Origin: CAZPEV01 sp964585635
GTDB lineage: Bacteria > Zixibacteria > MSB-5A5 > GN15 > JAAZOE01
Assembly (NCBI GenBank): GCA_964585635.1
Contig: CAZPEV010000096.1
Location: 1 to 12,169 of the forward strand
DNA length: 12,169 bases
Direction: 5' to 3'
Shown here piece by piece: positions 1-6,966 of this stretch. Position 1 is the first letter of the stretch; every line of letters starts with the position of its first letter. The position numbers and the translations under genes are program-made. The notes below the pieces were generated by a model, which was not told where the DNA came from, did no database searches, and saw only the letters and a program-made list of their open reading frames with translations.

Positions 1-99
1 AAGAACAACGCCTTGCGCAAGACGGTGGAAGAGAAAGAGAAGAAAGAGGCCTTGATGAAACTGGCCAAGTATTACATTGATCTGCTGAGCGAAGAATAG
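1..99 (+). CDS. tssB: TssB (VipA-type) sheath small subunit, C-terminal 32 residues only
   Basis: The reading frame is open from the first base and ends at TAG 97-99. It encodes 32 residues rich in Lys, Glu and Leu (ALRKTVEEKEKK, then LMKLAKYYIDLLSEE). TssB pairs with TssC to build the contractile sheath around the Hcp tube, and TssB proteins commonly end in a charged alpha-helical tail. The call rests mainly on position, because tssB almost always lies directly before tssC and the gap here is only 17 bases. The fragment is too short for a motif-based assignment, and the gene start lies outside the window. Confidence 0.65.
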   Translation, partial: KNNALRKTVEEKEKKEALMKLAKYYIDLLSEE

Positions 100-116
100 A
101 AAAGAGGTGATGATAT

Positions 117-1547
117 ATGGGCGAAGAAGAGAAAAGAGAGTTGCAGCCCCAGCCGCAGGAGGCGGCGAAGCCGGCCGCGCCCGAGGTGGAAATCGAAAAG
201 ATCTCGGACGATGAATTCGCTTCGCTTCTGGGGGAATCGTTCGGCGACTTCAAAAAGTTGGCCGCCCTGTTGCCGTCGTTCAAGACGGCCGAGGGGGACC
301 TGGTGCGGGGGATCGAGTGGCTTGACCCCAAAAAGAGCTTTCAGCGCAAAGAGTTTCTGACGAAACCGGAGTTCGCCGGTCAACGTAAGCTGCTGGCGCA
401 GCGCCTACAGTATTGGGTACGGTTTCTGGCGATGGGCGGGGGTATCGATAAGATCCGGGAGCAATTGACCACCGAGGCGACCAAGCTCGAGGCCAATCTG
501 GAAAAGAACATGAAGAAGGTGCACAAGGCGGCGCGGGAGATCGAGACTACCTACCGGGCGATCGATAAGTTCTTTGCCAACGCTCAGCAGGAGCCGGACG
601 AGAAGGTCAACGCTTATTTCGTCAACTCCAGCGCCGAGGAATTGGCCAATCCGGATGATCGGGATAAGTTCGAGCAGTTGTCCAAGGCGATCGCCGACCT
701 CTACCGCGAATGGAGCATCAAGGAATGCTTTTCGCTGTGCGTCGTCCCGGGGTATTTGGGCAGCGTGGAAAATATCGACAGCTTTGCCAGGCAGTTGGGT
801 CTGCCCAACAAGGTGCACATCGTGACCGACCTGCCCAACTTTGAAAGCGTCGACGAGGTCATGGAGATGCTGGATGATCCCAGCTATGCCAACTTGCCCG
901 GCATCGATAACTACAAGCAGTACACCTCGGTGTTTGCCAACTACGTGATGGCGCGCGAGGCCAACCAGTACGAGGATGAAGACGTCTGGATTCCGCCGTC
1001 GGCCGTCGTGGCCGGAAAGATGTACCAGGGCGACACCACGGTCGGCATGCAGCAGCCGATGGCCGGGTATAAGTACGGCAAGATCGCCGACGCCAAGTAC
1101 CTGCGCTTCAAGGCCAATCAGCCCGACGCCAGCAAGATCAATGAAAAGGGGGTCAACCCGTTGGTCAGCTTTGAGGGGTCGGCCGTGGCGATGGGGGCGG
1201 CGACGCTCTTCTCCAAGGAGACGTTCAACATTTACTCCATTCGCCGGACGTACGATTACGTGTACAAGACTCTGCGCAACTATCTCAACAAGCAGACCTT
1301 CTCGGTCATTGACCAGAAGTTCATCGACTCCATGCGCAAAGACATCGATAAGTTCATGAAGGCGATCAGCGGCGGCGACAATATCCTTCAGGATTACAAA
1401 GTCGACATCTTCGCCGATGAGGAGATGCGCAAGCGGCAGGAGATCGATATCAAGGTCAGCCTCAATCCCAAGTATCCAGCGCGGACCTTCAATATCGAAT
1501 TCATGGCCTGGAATGAGGACAACAAAACCAGCGTGAAGGAAAAGTAA
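117..1547 (+). CDS. tssC: TssC, T6SS contractile sheath large subunit (Bacteroidota-like type)
   Basis: This 476-residue protein is the large subunit of the T6SS sheath, which polymerises with TssB in the cytoplasm and contracts to drive the Hcp tube outwards. Recognisable stretches are VVPGYLG (209-215), the VTDLP segment (236-240) and WIPPSAVVAGK (291-301). They match the TssC family of T6SSiii systems better than Pseudomonadota TssC. A charged helical stretch at about 110-150 may be coiled coil, and the C-terminal part (SLNPKYPARTFNIEF) fits the handshake region that interlocks with neighbouring subunits. The length is normal for the family. The ATG is preceded by AGAGGTGA at 103-110, six bases upstream. 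It follows tssB by 17 bases and ends in TAA, just before a strong hairpin. Confidence 0.93.
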   Translation: MGEEEKRELQPQPQEAAKPAAPEVEIEKISDDEFASLLGESFGDFKKLAALLPSFKTAEGDLVRGIEWLDPKKSFQRKEFLTKPEFAGQRKLLAQRLQYWVRFLAMGGGIDKIREQLTTEATKLEANLEKNMKKVHKAAREIETTYRAIDKFFANAQQEPDEKVNAYFVNSSAEELANPDDRDKFEQLSKAIADLYREWSIKECFSLCVVPGYLGSVENIDSFARQLGLPNKVHIVTDLPNFESVDEVMEMLDDPSYANLPGIDNYKQYTSVFANYVMAREANQYEDEDVWIPPSAVVAGKMYQGDTTVGMQQPMAGYKYGKIADAKYLRFKANQPDASKINEKGVNPLVSFEGSAVAMGAATLFSKETFNIYSIRRTYDYVYKTLRNYLNKQTFSVIDQKFIDSMRKDIDKFMKAISGGDNILQDYKVDIFADEEMRKRQEIDIKVSLNPKYPARTFNIEFMAWNEDNKTSVKEK

Positions 1548-1551
1548 TGGT

Positions 1552-1589
1552 GTCCGCCCGGCGCCACGGCCCGGTGGCGCCGGGCGGAC
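1552..1589 (+). promoter_or_regulatory. Perfect GC-rich stem-loop between tssC and hcp
   Basis: The arm GTCCGCCCGGCGCCAC (1552-1567) is followed by a six-base loop (GGCCCG, 1568-1573) and its exact reverse complement at 1574-1589, giving a 16-bp uninterrupted stem. No U-tract follows (CTGAAGTCGC), so it does not fit a classical intrinsic terminator. It begins four bases after the tssC stop and lies 54 bases before hcp. It may stabilise or mark a processing point for the hcp transcript, reduce read-through, or be a copy of a dispersed palindromic repeat. The structure is certain; the role is inferred. Confidence 0.75.
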
Positions 1590-1643
1590 CTGAAGTCGCA
1601 CAAACAGCATGCCTGGAAACCCATAAAGTAAGGAGTACTGATC

Positions 1644-2048
1644 ATGGCAAGGAGACCTAAACTCGAAATCGACGGCGTTCCGTTCATCAACGTCTACGAG
1701 GTGTCGTACGAGCTGTACACCGCTCGGGATGAAACCGGACGCCCGTCTGATCGCGCCCATGCGGGGGTGATTAAGATTACCAGAGAGGCGGATTCCAACG
1801 CCGATATCGCGCGCTGGGCGATGGATTCGAGTAAGCCGAACTGGAAAGCCGGCAAGGTGACCTTCAAGGACACGAGCGACTCGGTCATGAAAGAGCTGAG
1901 TTGGGAGGACGGGTTTATCACCCGGTATGAGGAACATATCCCGCACATTAAGGCGCGTCCTGATGACCAGGTCTATGAATATTTTGAAATTTCGTGCCAC
2001 AAACTGACCATCGGGAATGCCTCTATCGATAATCGCTGGGAAGAATAA
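1644..2048 (+). CDS. tssD: Hcp/TssD, T6SS inner tube protein (Bacteroidota TssD type)
   Basis: This 134-residue protein forms the hexameric rings that stack into the tube expelled on sheath contraction; Hcp can also carry small effectors. The pattern is that of T6SSiii TssD proteins: an N-terminal LEIDGVPFINVYEVSYELYT strand pair, then DETGRPSD, a Gly-Val-Ile-Lys-Ile strand, a helix containing IARWAMDSSK, GKVTFKD, and a C-terminal ISCHKLTIGNASIDNRW. It is shorter than the roughly 160-170 residues of Pseudomonadota Hcp and close to the usual TssD length. The start is well supported by TAAGGAG at 1629-1635, eight bases before the ATG. It ends in TAA. The strong Shine-Dalgarno site suits a highly expressed structural protein. 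Confidence 0.9.
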   Translation: MARRPKLEIDGVPFINVYEVSYELYTARDETGRPSDRAHAGVIKITREADSNADIARWAMDSSKPNWKAGKVTFKDTSDSVMKELSWEDGFITRYEEHIPHIKARPDDQVYEYFEISCHKLTIGNASIDNRWEE

Positions 2049-2063
2049 TCGTGCTGTGCCGCC

Positions 2064-2083
2064 NNNNNNNNNNNNNNNNNNNN
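2064..2083. other. Assembly gap (20 N) between hcp and vgrG
   Basis: There are twenty undetermined bases, probably a scaffolding placeholder whose true length is unknown. The bases on each side are inverted repeats: GTGCCGCC at 2056-2063 and GGCGGCAC at 2094-2101. The missing piece is therefore likely the loop or inner stem of a GC-rich hairpin, a common cause of assembly breaks. Any reading frame crossing the gap cannot be trusted. Confidence 0.9.
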
Positions 2084-2127
2084 TCCGTCCGGCGGCGGCA
2101 CCTGCAAGCGTTGCGTGGTCTAATGCT

Positions 2128-3906
2128 ATGATTCAGGACAAATCAGGCGGCCAGACCGGGGCCGATTCCAAGGCCAAGAAGGCCGATGACGCGGACGCGA
2201 CCGTGATCAGTACGCCGGCGCTCTGCTCAGTCGTCATCGATGGTCGGACGATCAAGTTCGATATCACCCGGATCGAGTTGGAGCAATTCGTCGACGATCA
2301 TCATCGCCTCCAGTTGGTGATCCGGGAAACCGGACAGGTTCAGGCCGCGCAGGAGTTTTCCAGCGCTATTCCCTATGCCTCGTTTCTGGGCAAAGCGATC
2401 TCCCTCGCCATCAAACCCCAGGGAGGCGTGGTCGACACCGCCAAGGAACTGGGATTTGTCGGGCTGGTTACACAAGTGGCGCTGGCCAATAGTATTAACG
2501 GGCTGAACGTCGGTTCTGTAATGGCCGCCAGCCCGACCATAACCCTCGACGGCGCTCGGCATAACGCCTTTCACCATGACAAAACCGCCTCCGATATCAT
2601 CGGCTTGATCGTTCGGAAATACCCGCTCACGGTCGGGTCGATCGATTCGACCCAGGGCGCGATAAAATTCAGCGCCCAGTACCGGGAAACCGACTACGCC
2701 TATGTGATGCGGCTGGCCAGCGACTACGGGCTTTTTGCCGTATACGACGGCAAGGAATTCCGGGCTGTCAAGGCCGGCTCATCCAAGAACGTGGAATTGG
2801 TTTGGCGGGAATCGCTGGGATCGTTTTCGCTGGGGCTGGGAACCGCCGCCTGCGAATTCACGTCCGACGTGTACAATTACGAACAGAAAAGCACCTATTC
2901 GCAAGACACCAAATCGGTGCCGCCGCAAGCGGCCTTGTCGCAGCTGTCCAAAACCTCGCCCGACGCCTCCAAGGCCATCTACAGCGATTCCGGCTTTGCC
3001 GCCATCCCCAAGGTGATTGCCGATGCCCAGTCGCTGGATCATGCTCTCGCGCGTGCCAAGGGTCAGGCGATGGGACGAATGATCATCTGCACCGGCCAAT
3101 CGATCATCCCCACCGTGGCCGTCGGCGGGTGCGTGAAGATCAAAGGGATGGGTCAAATTGACGGCATGTACTGGGTCCTCTCCGTCCGTCACCTGTTCGA
3201 TGAAAGCGGGCAATATCATAACGATTTTACCTGCACCCCCGTGGACGTCGCCTTTCCGCAGGCGCGGGCGGTCCGGCCGCCCATCACCGGACTGCAGCCG
3301 GCGGTCGTGGTCGACAACTACGATCCTGATAAGCTGGGACGGGTCAAGGTGAAATTCCCCTGGCTGAGCGCCGACGAGACCGCCTGGATTCGCTACGTGG
3401 CGGCCCATGCCGGAAAAGATCGGGGCTGGTTTGTCCTGCCGGAGATCGGCGACGAGGTCATGGTCGGATTCGAGCAGGGCTGCCCCGACCTGCCGGTGAC
3501 CTTCGGCAGCGTCTATAACAAGGACGACGCCCCGCACAGCTCAACCAGCGACCCCAAAAACAGCATCAAGATGATGCTGACCCGGGGCGGCAACAAGATT
3601 CTGCTGGATGACACCGATGGGAAGGAGAAACTGACGCTGGTGACCAAGGATGGCAGCCATCTGACCATTGACCCGGTCAAGCCGACCATTACCCTTGAGA
3701 CCAAGGGCGACGTTGCCATCAGCGGTGATAAGATCACGATCAAAGGGAGCAGTATCACGCTGGACGCCCAGGGCGACGTGAAGATCAAGGCGGCTGGCAA
3801 TCTCGACGCCGAGGGGAGTGCCAACACGACCATCAAGGGCGGCGTCAAGACCGGCATCGAAGGGACCATGGTTGAGGTAAAGGGCACGCCGATCAAGCTG
3901 AACTGA
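2128..3906 (+). CDS. vgrG: VgrG/TssI, T6SS trimeric spike protein
   Basis: VgrG forms the trimeric tip of the Hcp tube, equivalent to phage T4 gp27-gp5. From ATG 2128 it has 592 residues. The first ~25 are polar; a gp27-like region follows with VVIDGRTI and FVDDHHRLQLVI (54-65), resembling T6SSiii VgrG. An OB-fold gp5-like domain starts near 393 (VVVDNYDPDKLGRVKVKFPW) and includes GWFVLPEIGDEVMVGF. A repetitive beta-helix runs from about 527 (GDVAISGDKITIKGSSITL) to the end, finishing EVKGTPIKLN. There is no C-terminal effector extension, so cargo would be delivered through separate effectors or PAAR proteins, not seen here. The start is uncertain: the open frame continues upstream into the N gap, and no good Shine-Dalgarno site precedes ATG 2128. 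Confidence 0.9.
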   Translation: MIQDKSGGQTGADSKAKKADDADATVISTPALCSVVIDGRTIKFDITRIELEQFVDDHHRLQLVIRETGQVQAAQEFSSAIPYASFLGKAISLAIKPQGGVVDTAKELGFVGLVTQVALANSINGLNVGSVMAASPTITLDGARHNAFHHDKTASDIIGLIVRKYPLTVGSIDSTQGAIKFSAQYRETDYAYVMRLASDYGLFAVYDGKEFRAVKAGSSKNVELVWRESLGSFSLGLGTAACEFTSDVYNYEQKSTYSQDTKSVPPQAALSQLSKTSPDASKAIYSDSGFAAIPKVIADAQSLDHALARAKGQAMGRMIICTGQSIIPTVAVGGCVKIKGMGQIDGMYWVLSVRHLFDESGQYHNDFTCTPVDVAFPQARAVRPPITGLQPAVVVDNYDPDKLGRVKVKFPWLSADETAWIRYVAAHAGKDRGWFVLPEIGDEVMVGFEQGCPDLPVTFGSVYNKDDAPHSSTSDPKNSIKMMLTRGGNKILLDDTDGKEKLTLVTKDGSHLTIDPVKPTITLETKGDVAISGDKITIKGSSITLDAQGDVKIKAAGNLDAEGSANTTIKGGVKTGIEGTMVEVKGTPIKLN

Positions 3907-3913
3907 CGCTGCT

Positions 3914-4288
3914 ATGGATTACCTGTCATTGCCATTTGTGTTACGGGAGGGATATCTTGGCCGGGCCGGTCTCCAGGAATCGATCACGTTTTCGGTCGGC
4001 CTGATCTTGAGCAGCCGGCCGGGGGCACTGCCGTTCGACCCGATCTTTGGCTGTGATGTATGGGAAAAGGAGTTCTCTGACCTGTATTCCGCCAACAAGG
4101 CCGAGCTTCGCTCCAGCCTGCGCAACTCCATCGATAGATACGAGAAGCGGTTGTATAACGTCTCCGTGACGCTGGTCAGCGTCACCGATAACCGGCGCGA
4201 GGCACTGGGGATGGCGGTGCAGGTTACCGGCAATTATCGCGAGGATGGCGAAGAGAGAAAATTCGAGGCTAGTTATCATCTGGGGTAG
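3914..4288 (+). CDS. tssE: TssE, gp25-like baseplate protein
   Basis: This 124-residue protein of the GPW/gp25 family belongs to the T6SS baseplate wedge, where it helps start sheath assembly with TssF and TssG. The family pattern is clear. There is a PFDPIFGCDVWEKEF segment (40-54), then a helix with LRSSLRNSIDRYEKRLYNV (65-83) holding the conserved Tyr-Glu-x-Arg-Leu core, and beta strands ending in SYHLG. The length is typical. It starts seven bases after the vgrG stop without a recognisable Shine-Dalgarno site, so translation may depend on coupling to vgrG. It ends in TAG, followed in frame by TGA four codons later. Confidence 0.88.
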   Translation: MDYLSLPFVLREGYLGRAGLQESITFSVGLILSSRPGALPFDPIFGCDVWEKEFSDLYSANKAELRSSLRNSIDRYEKRLYNVSVTLVSVTDNRREALGMAVQVTGNYREDGEERKFEASYHLG

Positions 4289-4309
4289 GGGTCAGCCTGA
4301 CCCAGCGTC

Positions 4310-4315
4310 GAGGAG
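4310..4315 (+). promoter_or_regulatory. Ribosome binding site that fixes the tssF start
   Basis: GAGGAG lies four bases before GTG 4320. This favours GTG 4320 over an in-frame ATG at 4245, which would place the first 44 bases inside tssE and has no comparable site. The residues encoded between 4245 and 4320 also show no family resemblance. Confidence 0.65.
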
Positions 4316-4319
4316 TCCT

Positions 4320-5876
4320 GTGGATAAATCCAGAACGAAAGAGAAGATATTCGCCGACATGCATCGCGAACTGCGGGCCTGGAATCCGCAGATTCCCGAA
4401 TCGCCGGAACGCCTCGATCCGATCCTGCGTATCCTGCTGCAGCTCTACGCGCATCAGCTTTCGCAAATCGACCTTCGCATCGATCAGGTTTGGGAAACGG
4501 CCACCAGCTCCTTGATTCGATCGCTCTGCCCCGAGGGCGTCCGCTGGCCGGTGCCGGCCTTTACCGTCATGCGCTGCCAGGTGACCGACCCGGCGGTGGA
4601 AGTCGATACGCATACCACCTTCTTCTATAAGGAACGGCGCGAGGGAGGGCAGACGTTTTTCTTTTCCCCCTTGCGGCGCGAACGGCTGATCTCGGCCCAG
4701 GTGCGTCATATCTACCTGGCCGTCGACAACGCCCTGGTGGATCTGCTGCCGGCGGCCGAGGCGTCCGGTCTGCCGCCGTCAAAACCCCGCCCCGCCTTCG
4801 GCGCCGGAACCAGTTACCGCATCTATGTGTCCATCAGCCACGCCGGACCGGCGAGCGATTTCGAACGGGCGATCATGTTTCTCATGGGCCCGCCGGAGGT
4901 TCTCAGGCAACTGCGCTGGGGCTACTGGTATCCTCAGGCGGCCGGCGGATTTGATGAATCGGGCGGGTTCTGCCCCGGTCTTACCACCACCTTGGACAAC
5001 CTGTTCGGCGCCGACCGGTCCGACGACTGGGGCGGCTTGCGCAGCAGCGCCGATCTGTTTAAGCCGGTGGAAGATAATTTCGTCGCCTTGCCGCCGATGT
5101 TCGTCGCGAACTGGGTCGCCGGCCAGCCGGAACCGTATCTGGCCGAACTTATGGCGCGCAACGGGATAGCGACAGCCGCGGCGGATTCCCAATTCTGGAT
5201 TCGCGTGGATCTGCCCTCGGGTGGTGACAAAGCCAAGTTTCAATCCTCCTTCGAAGTCAACCTCAACTGCTTTGTCGCCGTCAACAAGAGCGAGCTAACG
5301 GTCTTCAAGCATACCGGCGGCAATCGGCTGATTGAGGTGGAGTTGCCGGAGAATATCGCCAATATTCTTGAGATTACCGGCGTTGTCGATTCCAGCGGGC
5401 GGGAGTATGTGGCCAAGCATCGCGCCGGGGAGGATCCGGCCCACCGCTATTATTTCCCCGAGGAGCGCGGCGATCGGTTGGTTCTCTGGTTCGATTTCTC
5501 TTCACAACTGGAACTGCCTCCGGATTCGGTGACCGTCAATTATGCCGTCACGGCCGGGGTCGGCGCCAACGGTATCGAAGCCGGCCGAATCTCGGAGTTG
5601 TACGAGCATCATCCGGGGATTACCGCGGCGGCGAACATGCTGCCGACGGCCGGGGCGATTCCGGCCAAGACCGATCAGCAGGTGGTGGCCGAGGTCTCAG
5701 CGCGGCTGCGCAATCGCGACCGGGCGGTGAATTTTTCGGAGATCGCTCGGTGGGCATCGACCTTCGATCCCCGAATCGTCAGCGTCGCCTGCGCCAATGG
5801 AATCGACCGGGCGGCGCGTGGCGTGCGGCGCTGCGTCGTCGTCCGCGCGACCGTCGGCGAACGGACTTTTTACTAG
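4320..5876 (+). CDS. tssF: TssF (VasA-like) baseplate protein, cut short by an in-frame TAG
   Basis: TssF is the large wedge protein of the T6SS baseplate and works as a TssF2-TssG complex. From GTG 4320 the frame gives 518 residues up to TAG 5874-5876. The N-terminal signature is present: SPERLDPILRILLQLYAHQL (28-47), a helix, and LIRSLCPEGVRWPVPAF. The C-terminal part (AVNFSEIARWASTFDPRIVSV) is baseplate J-like. The stop is suspicious. The same frame reopens at once and encodes the expected family C-terminus through to TGA 5973-5975, which overlaps the tssG ATG. The intact protein would have 551 residues plus one amino acid at the TAG position. Either this is a damaged gene, an assembly error, or a read-through site. 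An upstream ATG at 4245 is possible but unlikely. Confidence 0.85.
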   Translation: MDKSRTKEKIFADMHRELRAWNPQIPESPERLDPILRILLQLYAHQLSQIDLRIDQVWETATSSLIRSLCPEGVRWPVPAFTVMRCQVTDPAVEVDTHTTFFYKERREGGQTFFFSPLRRERLISAQVRHIYLAVDNALVDLLPAAEASGLPPSKPRPAFGAGTSYRIYVSISHAGPASDFERAIMFLMGPPEVLRQLRWGYWYPQAAGGFDESGGFCPGLTTTLDNLFGADRSDDWGGLRSSADLFKPVEDNFVALPPMFVANWVAGQPEPYLAELMARNGIATAAADSQFWIRVDLPSGGDKAKFQSSFEVNLNCFVAVNKSELTVFKHTGGNRLIEVELPENIANILEITGVVDSSGREYVAKHRAGEDPAHRYYFPEERGDRLVLWFDFSSQLELPPDSVTVNYAVTAGVGANGIEAGRISELYEHHPGITAAANMLPTAGAIPAKTDQQVVAEVSARLRNRDRAVNFSEIARWASTFDPRIVSVACANGIDRAARGVRRCVVVRATVGERTFY

Positions 5877-5975
5877 GATGATGAGATCCGGCTGCTGCAA
5901 ACACGGCTGGGGAGTTTCCTGAAGTCCCGTTCCTCCGTCAATACCCAATTTCGGGTGGAGATCGTCAAGGGATGA
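5877..5975 (+). other. tssF: Displaced C-terminal end of TssF, in the same frame after the TAG
   Basis: Directly after TAG 5874-5876 the unchanged frame encodes 32 residues starting DDEIRLLQTRLGSFL and ending SSVNTQFRVEIVKG, then TGA. TssF proteins typically end in a helix with a Phe-Leu core followed by a Ser-x-Asn-x-F/T strand, which this matches. The TGA overlaps the next start as ATGA, the usual arrangement for coupled genes. This is therefore the true 3' end of tssF, separated by one codon. No start codon with a Shine-Dalgarno site would let it be made separately. Confidence 0.8.
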
Positions 5976-6883
5976 CCGCCTCCGGCGACAGACGCATGCC
6001 CGATTTCTGTAACCGGCGCCACCCGTTTCACTATACGACGGCCCTCAATATTCTTCGGCTGCTCGAGGTTGACCTCGACCGAGTCGCTCTGCTGGCCGCC
6101 GGAGAATATGAAAACTACAGGGGGGAGATCCGCGAGCAAGATCCGTCGCCGGGCGTCACGCTTACTTCCACCACCCCCATTACGCTGAAAGTCGGTTACC
6201 CCAGCGCCATAGACCGGATGCCCTATCAATTCTTCTATGGGTTGCAGGAGCATCCCTCGCGCAGCGGCTGGGAGCAGCACGCCCGCGAGCTGATGGCGCC
6301 GTTCGATGCCGCCGTCATTCGGCATGACGCCCAGGCGCGCTTCCAGATTCTCCGATATCTCAGCGCCGGTATCGATGCCGTGCAATTGGAGCAGTTTCTT
6401 GGCCTCTTTGATTTCGTGCCCGATAAGACCCTGTTGTCGTCGGAGGAGCAACTGGTCTGGGCCTATCTATTGCCGAAGTTCCATGCCTGGGCGGGCAATC
6501 CCGGTCGGGTCGCCGAGCTGCTCCGTTTCTTCCTGGGGTATGACTTCCGTATCGTCGAAAACGTCAGCGCCGAGTACGTCATCGATGATGGTATTCGTTA
6601 TCAGCTGGGATCCATTTCCGGTCGCCTCGGTAAAGAGAGCATCGTCGGCCGGACATTCATCGAGTCCGACTCCACCTATCAGGTCATCGTCAGCGACGTC
6701 CCGCCGGAGGATGTTGCCGAACTGCTGCCGGGCAAAATCAAGCGACGGAAGCTGGAATGGCTTTTGGAGATCGGCATGCCGAGCCATCTGGATCATATTG
6801 TCACGATCGAAACCAGTCGCCGGGTCTTCCGTCTCGGTGACAAGCGGCAGGGAGGATGTCTGGGACATTCCAGCCACCTGTGA
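5972..6883 (+). CDS. tssG: TssG, T6SS baseplate wedge protein
   Basis: This 303-residue protein is the TssF partner in the baseplate wedge. The TssG pattern is visible: an early NRRHPFHYTTALNILRLLEVD, MPYQFFYGL, a central ILRYLSAGIDAVQLEQFLGL, and LLSSEEQLVWAYLLPKFHAW followed by AELLRFFLGYDFRIVE. The C-terminus FRLGDKRQGGCLGHSSHL matches the usual LG-x-x-T-x-L ending, so the end at TGA is probably natural. The ATG overlaps the natural tssF stop as ATGA, and GGTGGAG at 5954-5960 lies eleven bases upstream. With tssF stopping early at TAG 5874, coupled translation would end 98 bases before this start. A later ATG at 5996 is less likely. Confidence 0.87.
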   Translation: MTASGDRRMPDFCNRRHPFHYTTALNILRLLEVDLDRVALLAAGEYENYRGEIREQDPSPGVTLTSTTPITLKVGYPSAIDRMPYQFFYGLQEHPSRSGWEQHARELMAPFDAAVIRHDAQARFQILRYLSAGIDAVQLEQFLGLFDFVPDKTLLSSEEQLVWAYLLPKFHAWAGNPGRVAELLRFFLGYDFRIVENVSAEYVIDDGIRYQLGSISGRLGKESIVGRTFIESDSTYQVIVSDVPPEDVAELLPGKIKRRKLEWLLEIGMPSHLDHIVTIETSRRVFRLGDKRQGGCLGHSSHL

Positions 6884-6914
6884 CGGCGGTTGGAATGAAA
6901 GCGGATTATTACCC

Positions 6915-6943
6915 TTGACAAGGATATCAAACGGATTTAACTT
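6915..6943 (+). promoter_or_regulatory. Possible sigma-70-type promoter ahead of tssK
   Basis: A perfect -35 box TTGACA (6915-6920) is followed by a 17-base spacer and TAACTT (6938-6943), which keeps T1, A2 and T6 of the -10 box. It sits in the 83-base gap between tssG and tssK, the longest fully sequenced tssG-to-tssM spacer and so a sensible place for a secondary promoter for tssK-L-M. Transcription would begin about 17 bases before the tssK ATG. The -10 box is weak, and sigma-factor use in this lineage is unknown. Confidence 0.4.
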
Positions 6944-6966
6944 GGGCACACTATGATTGGGGCAAC

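Noticed and set aside
405..2000. Long open frame on the minus strand (531 codons) across tssC and hcp
   Set aside because: It runs antisense through two well-recognised genes and through the hairpin between them. Its translation is rich in Leu, Arg, His and Val with no family pattern, as expected for the complement of GC-rich coding DNA.
4245..4319. Upstream in-frame ATG extending tssF by 25 residues
   Set aside because: It would overlap tssE by 44 bases, and the added residues (MAKRENSRLVIIWGRG and on) do not look like the TssF N-terminus. GTG 4320 has GAGGAG four bases upstream.
5874..5876. Genome-wide recoding of TAG as a sense codon
   Set aside because: TAG ends five other genes in this window, and after tssE, tssK, tssL-like and tssM-like another in-frame stop follows within seven codons. 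It clearly works as a stop in this organism.
6830..6956. Frameshift at the 3' end of tssG continuing towards tssK
   Set aside because: The annotated end LGHSSHL already matches the family's usual C-terminus, and the alternative frame gives no family-like sequence.
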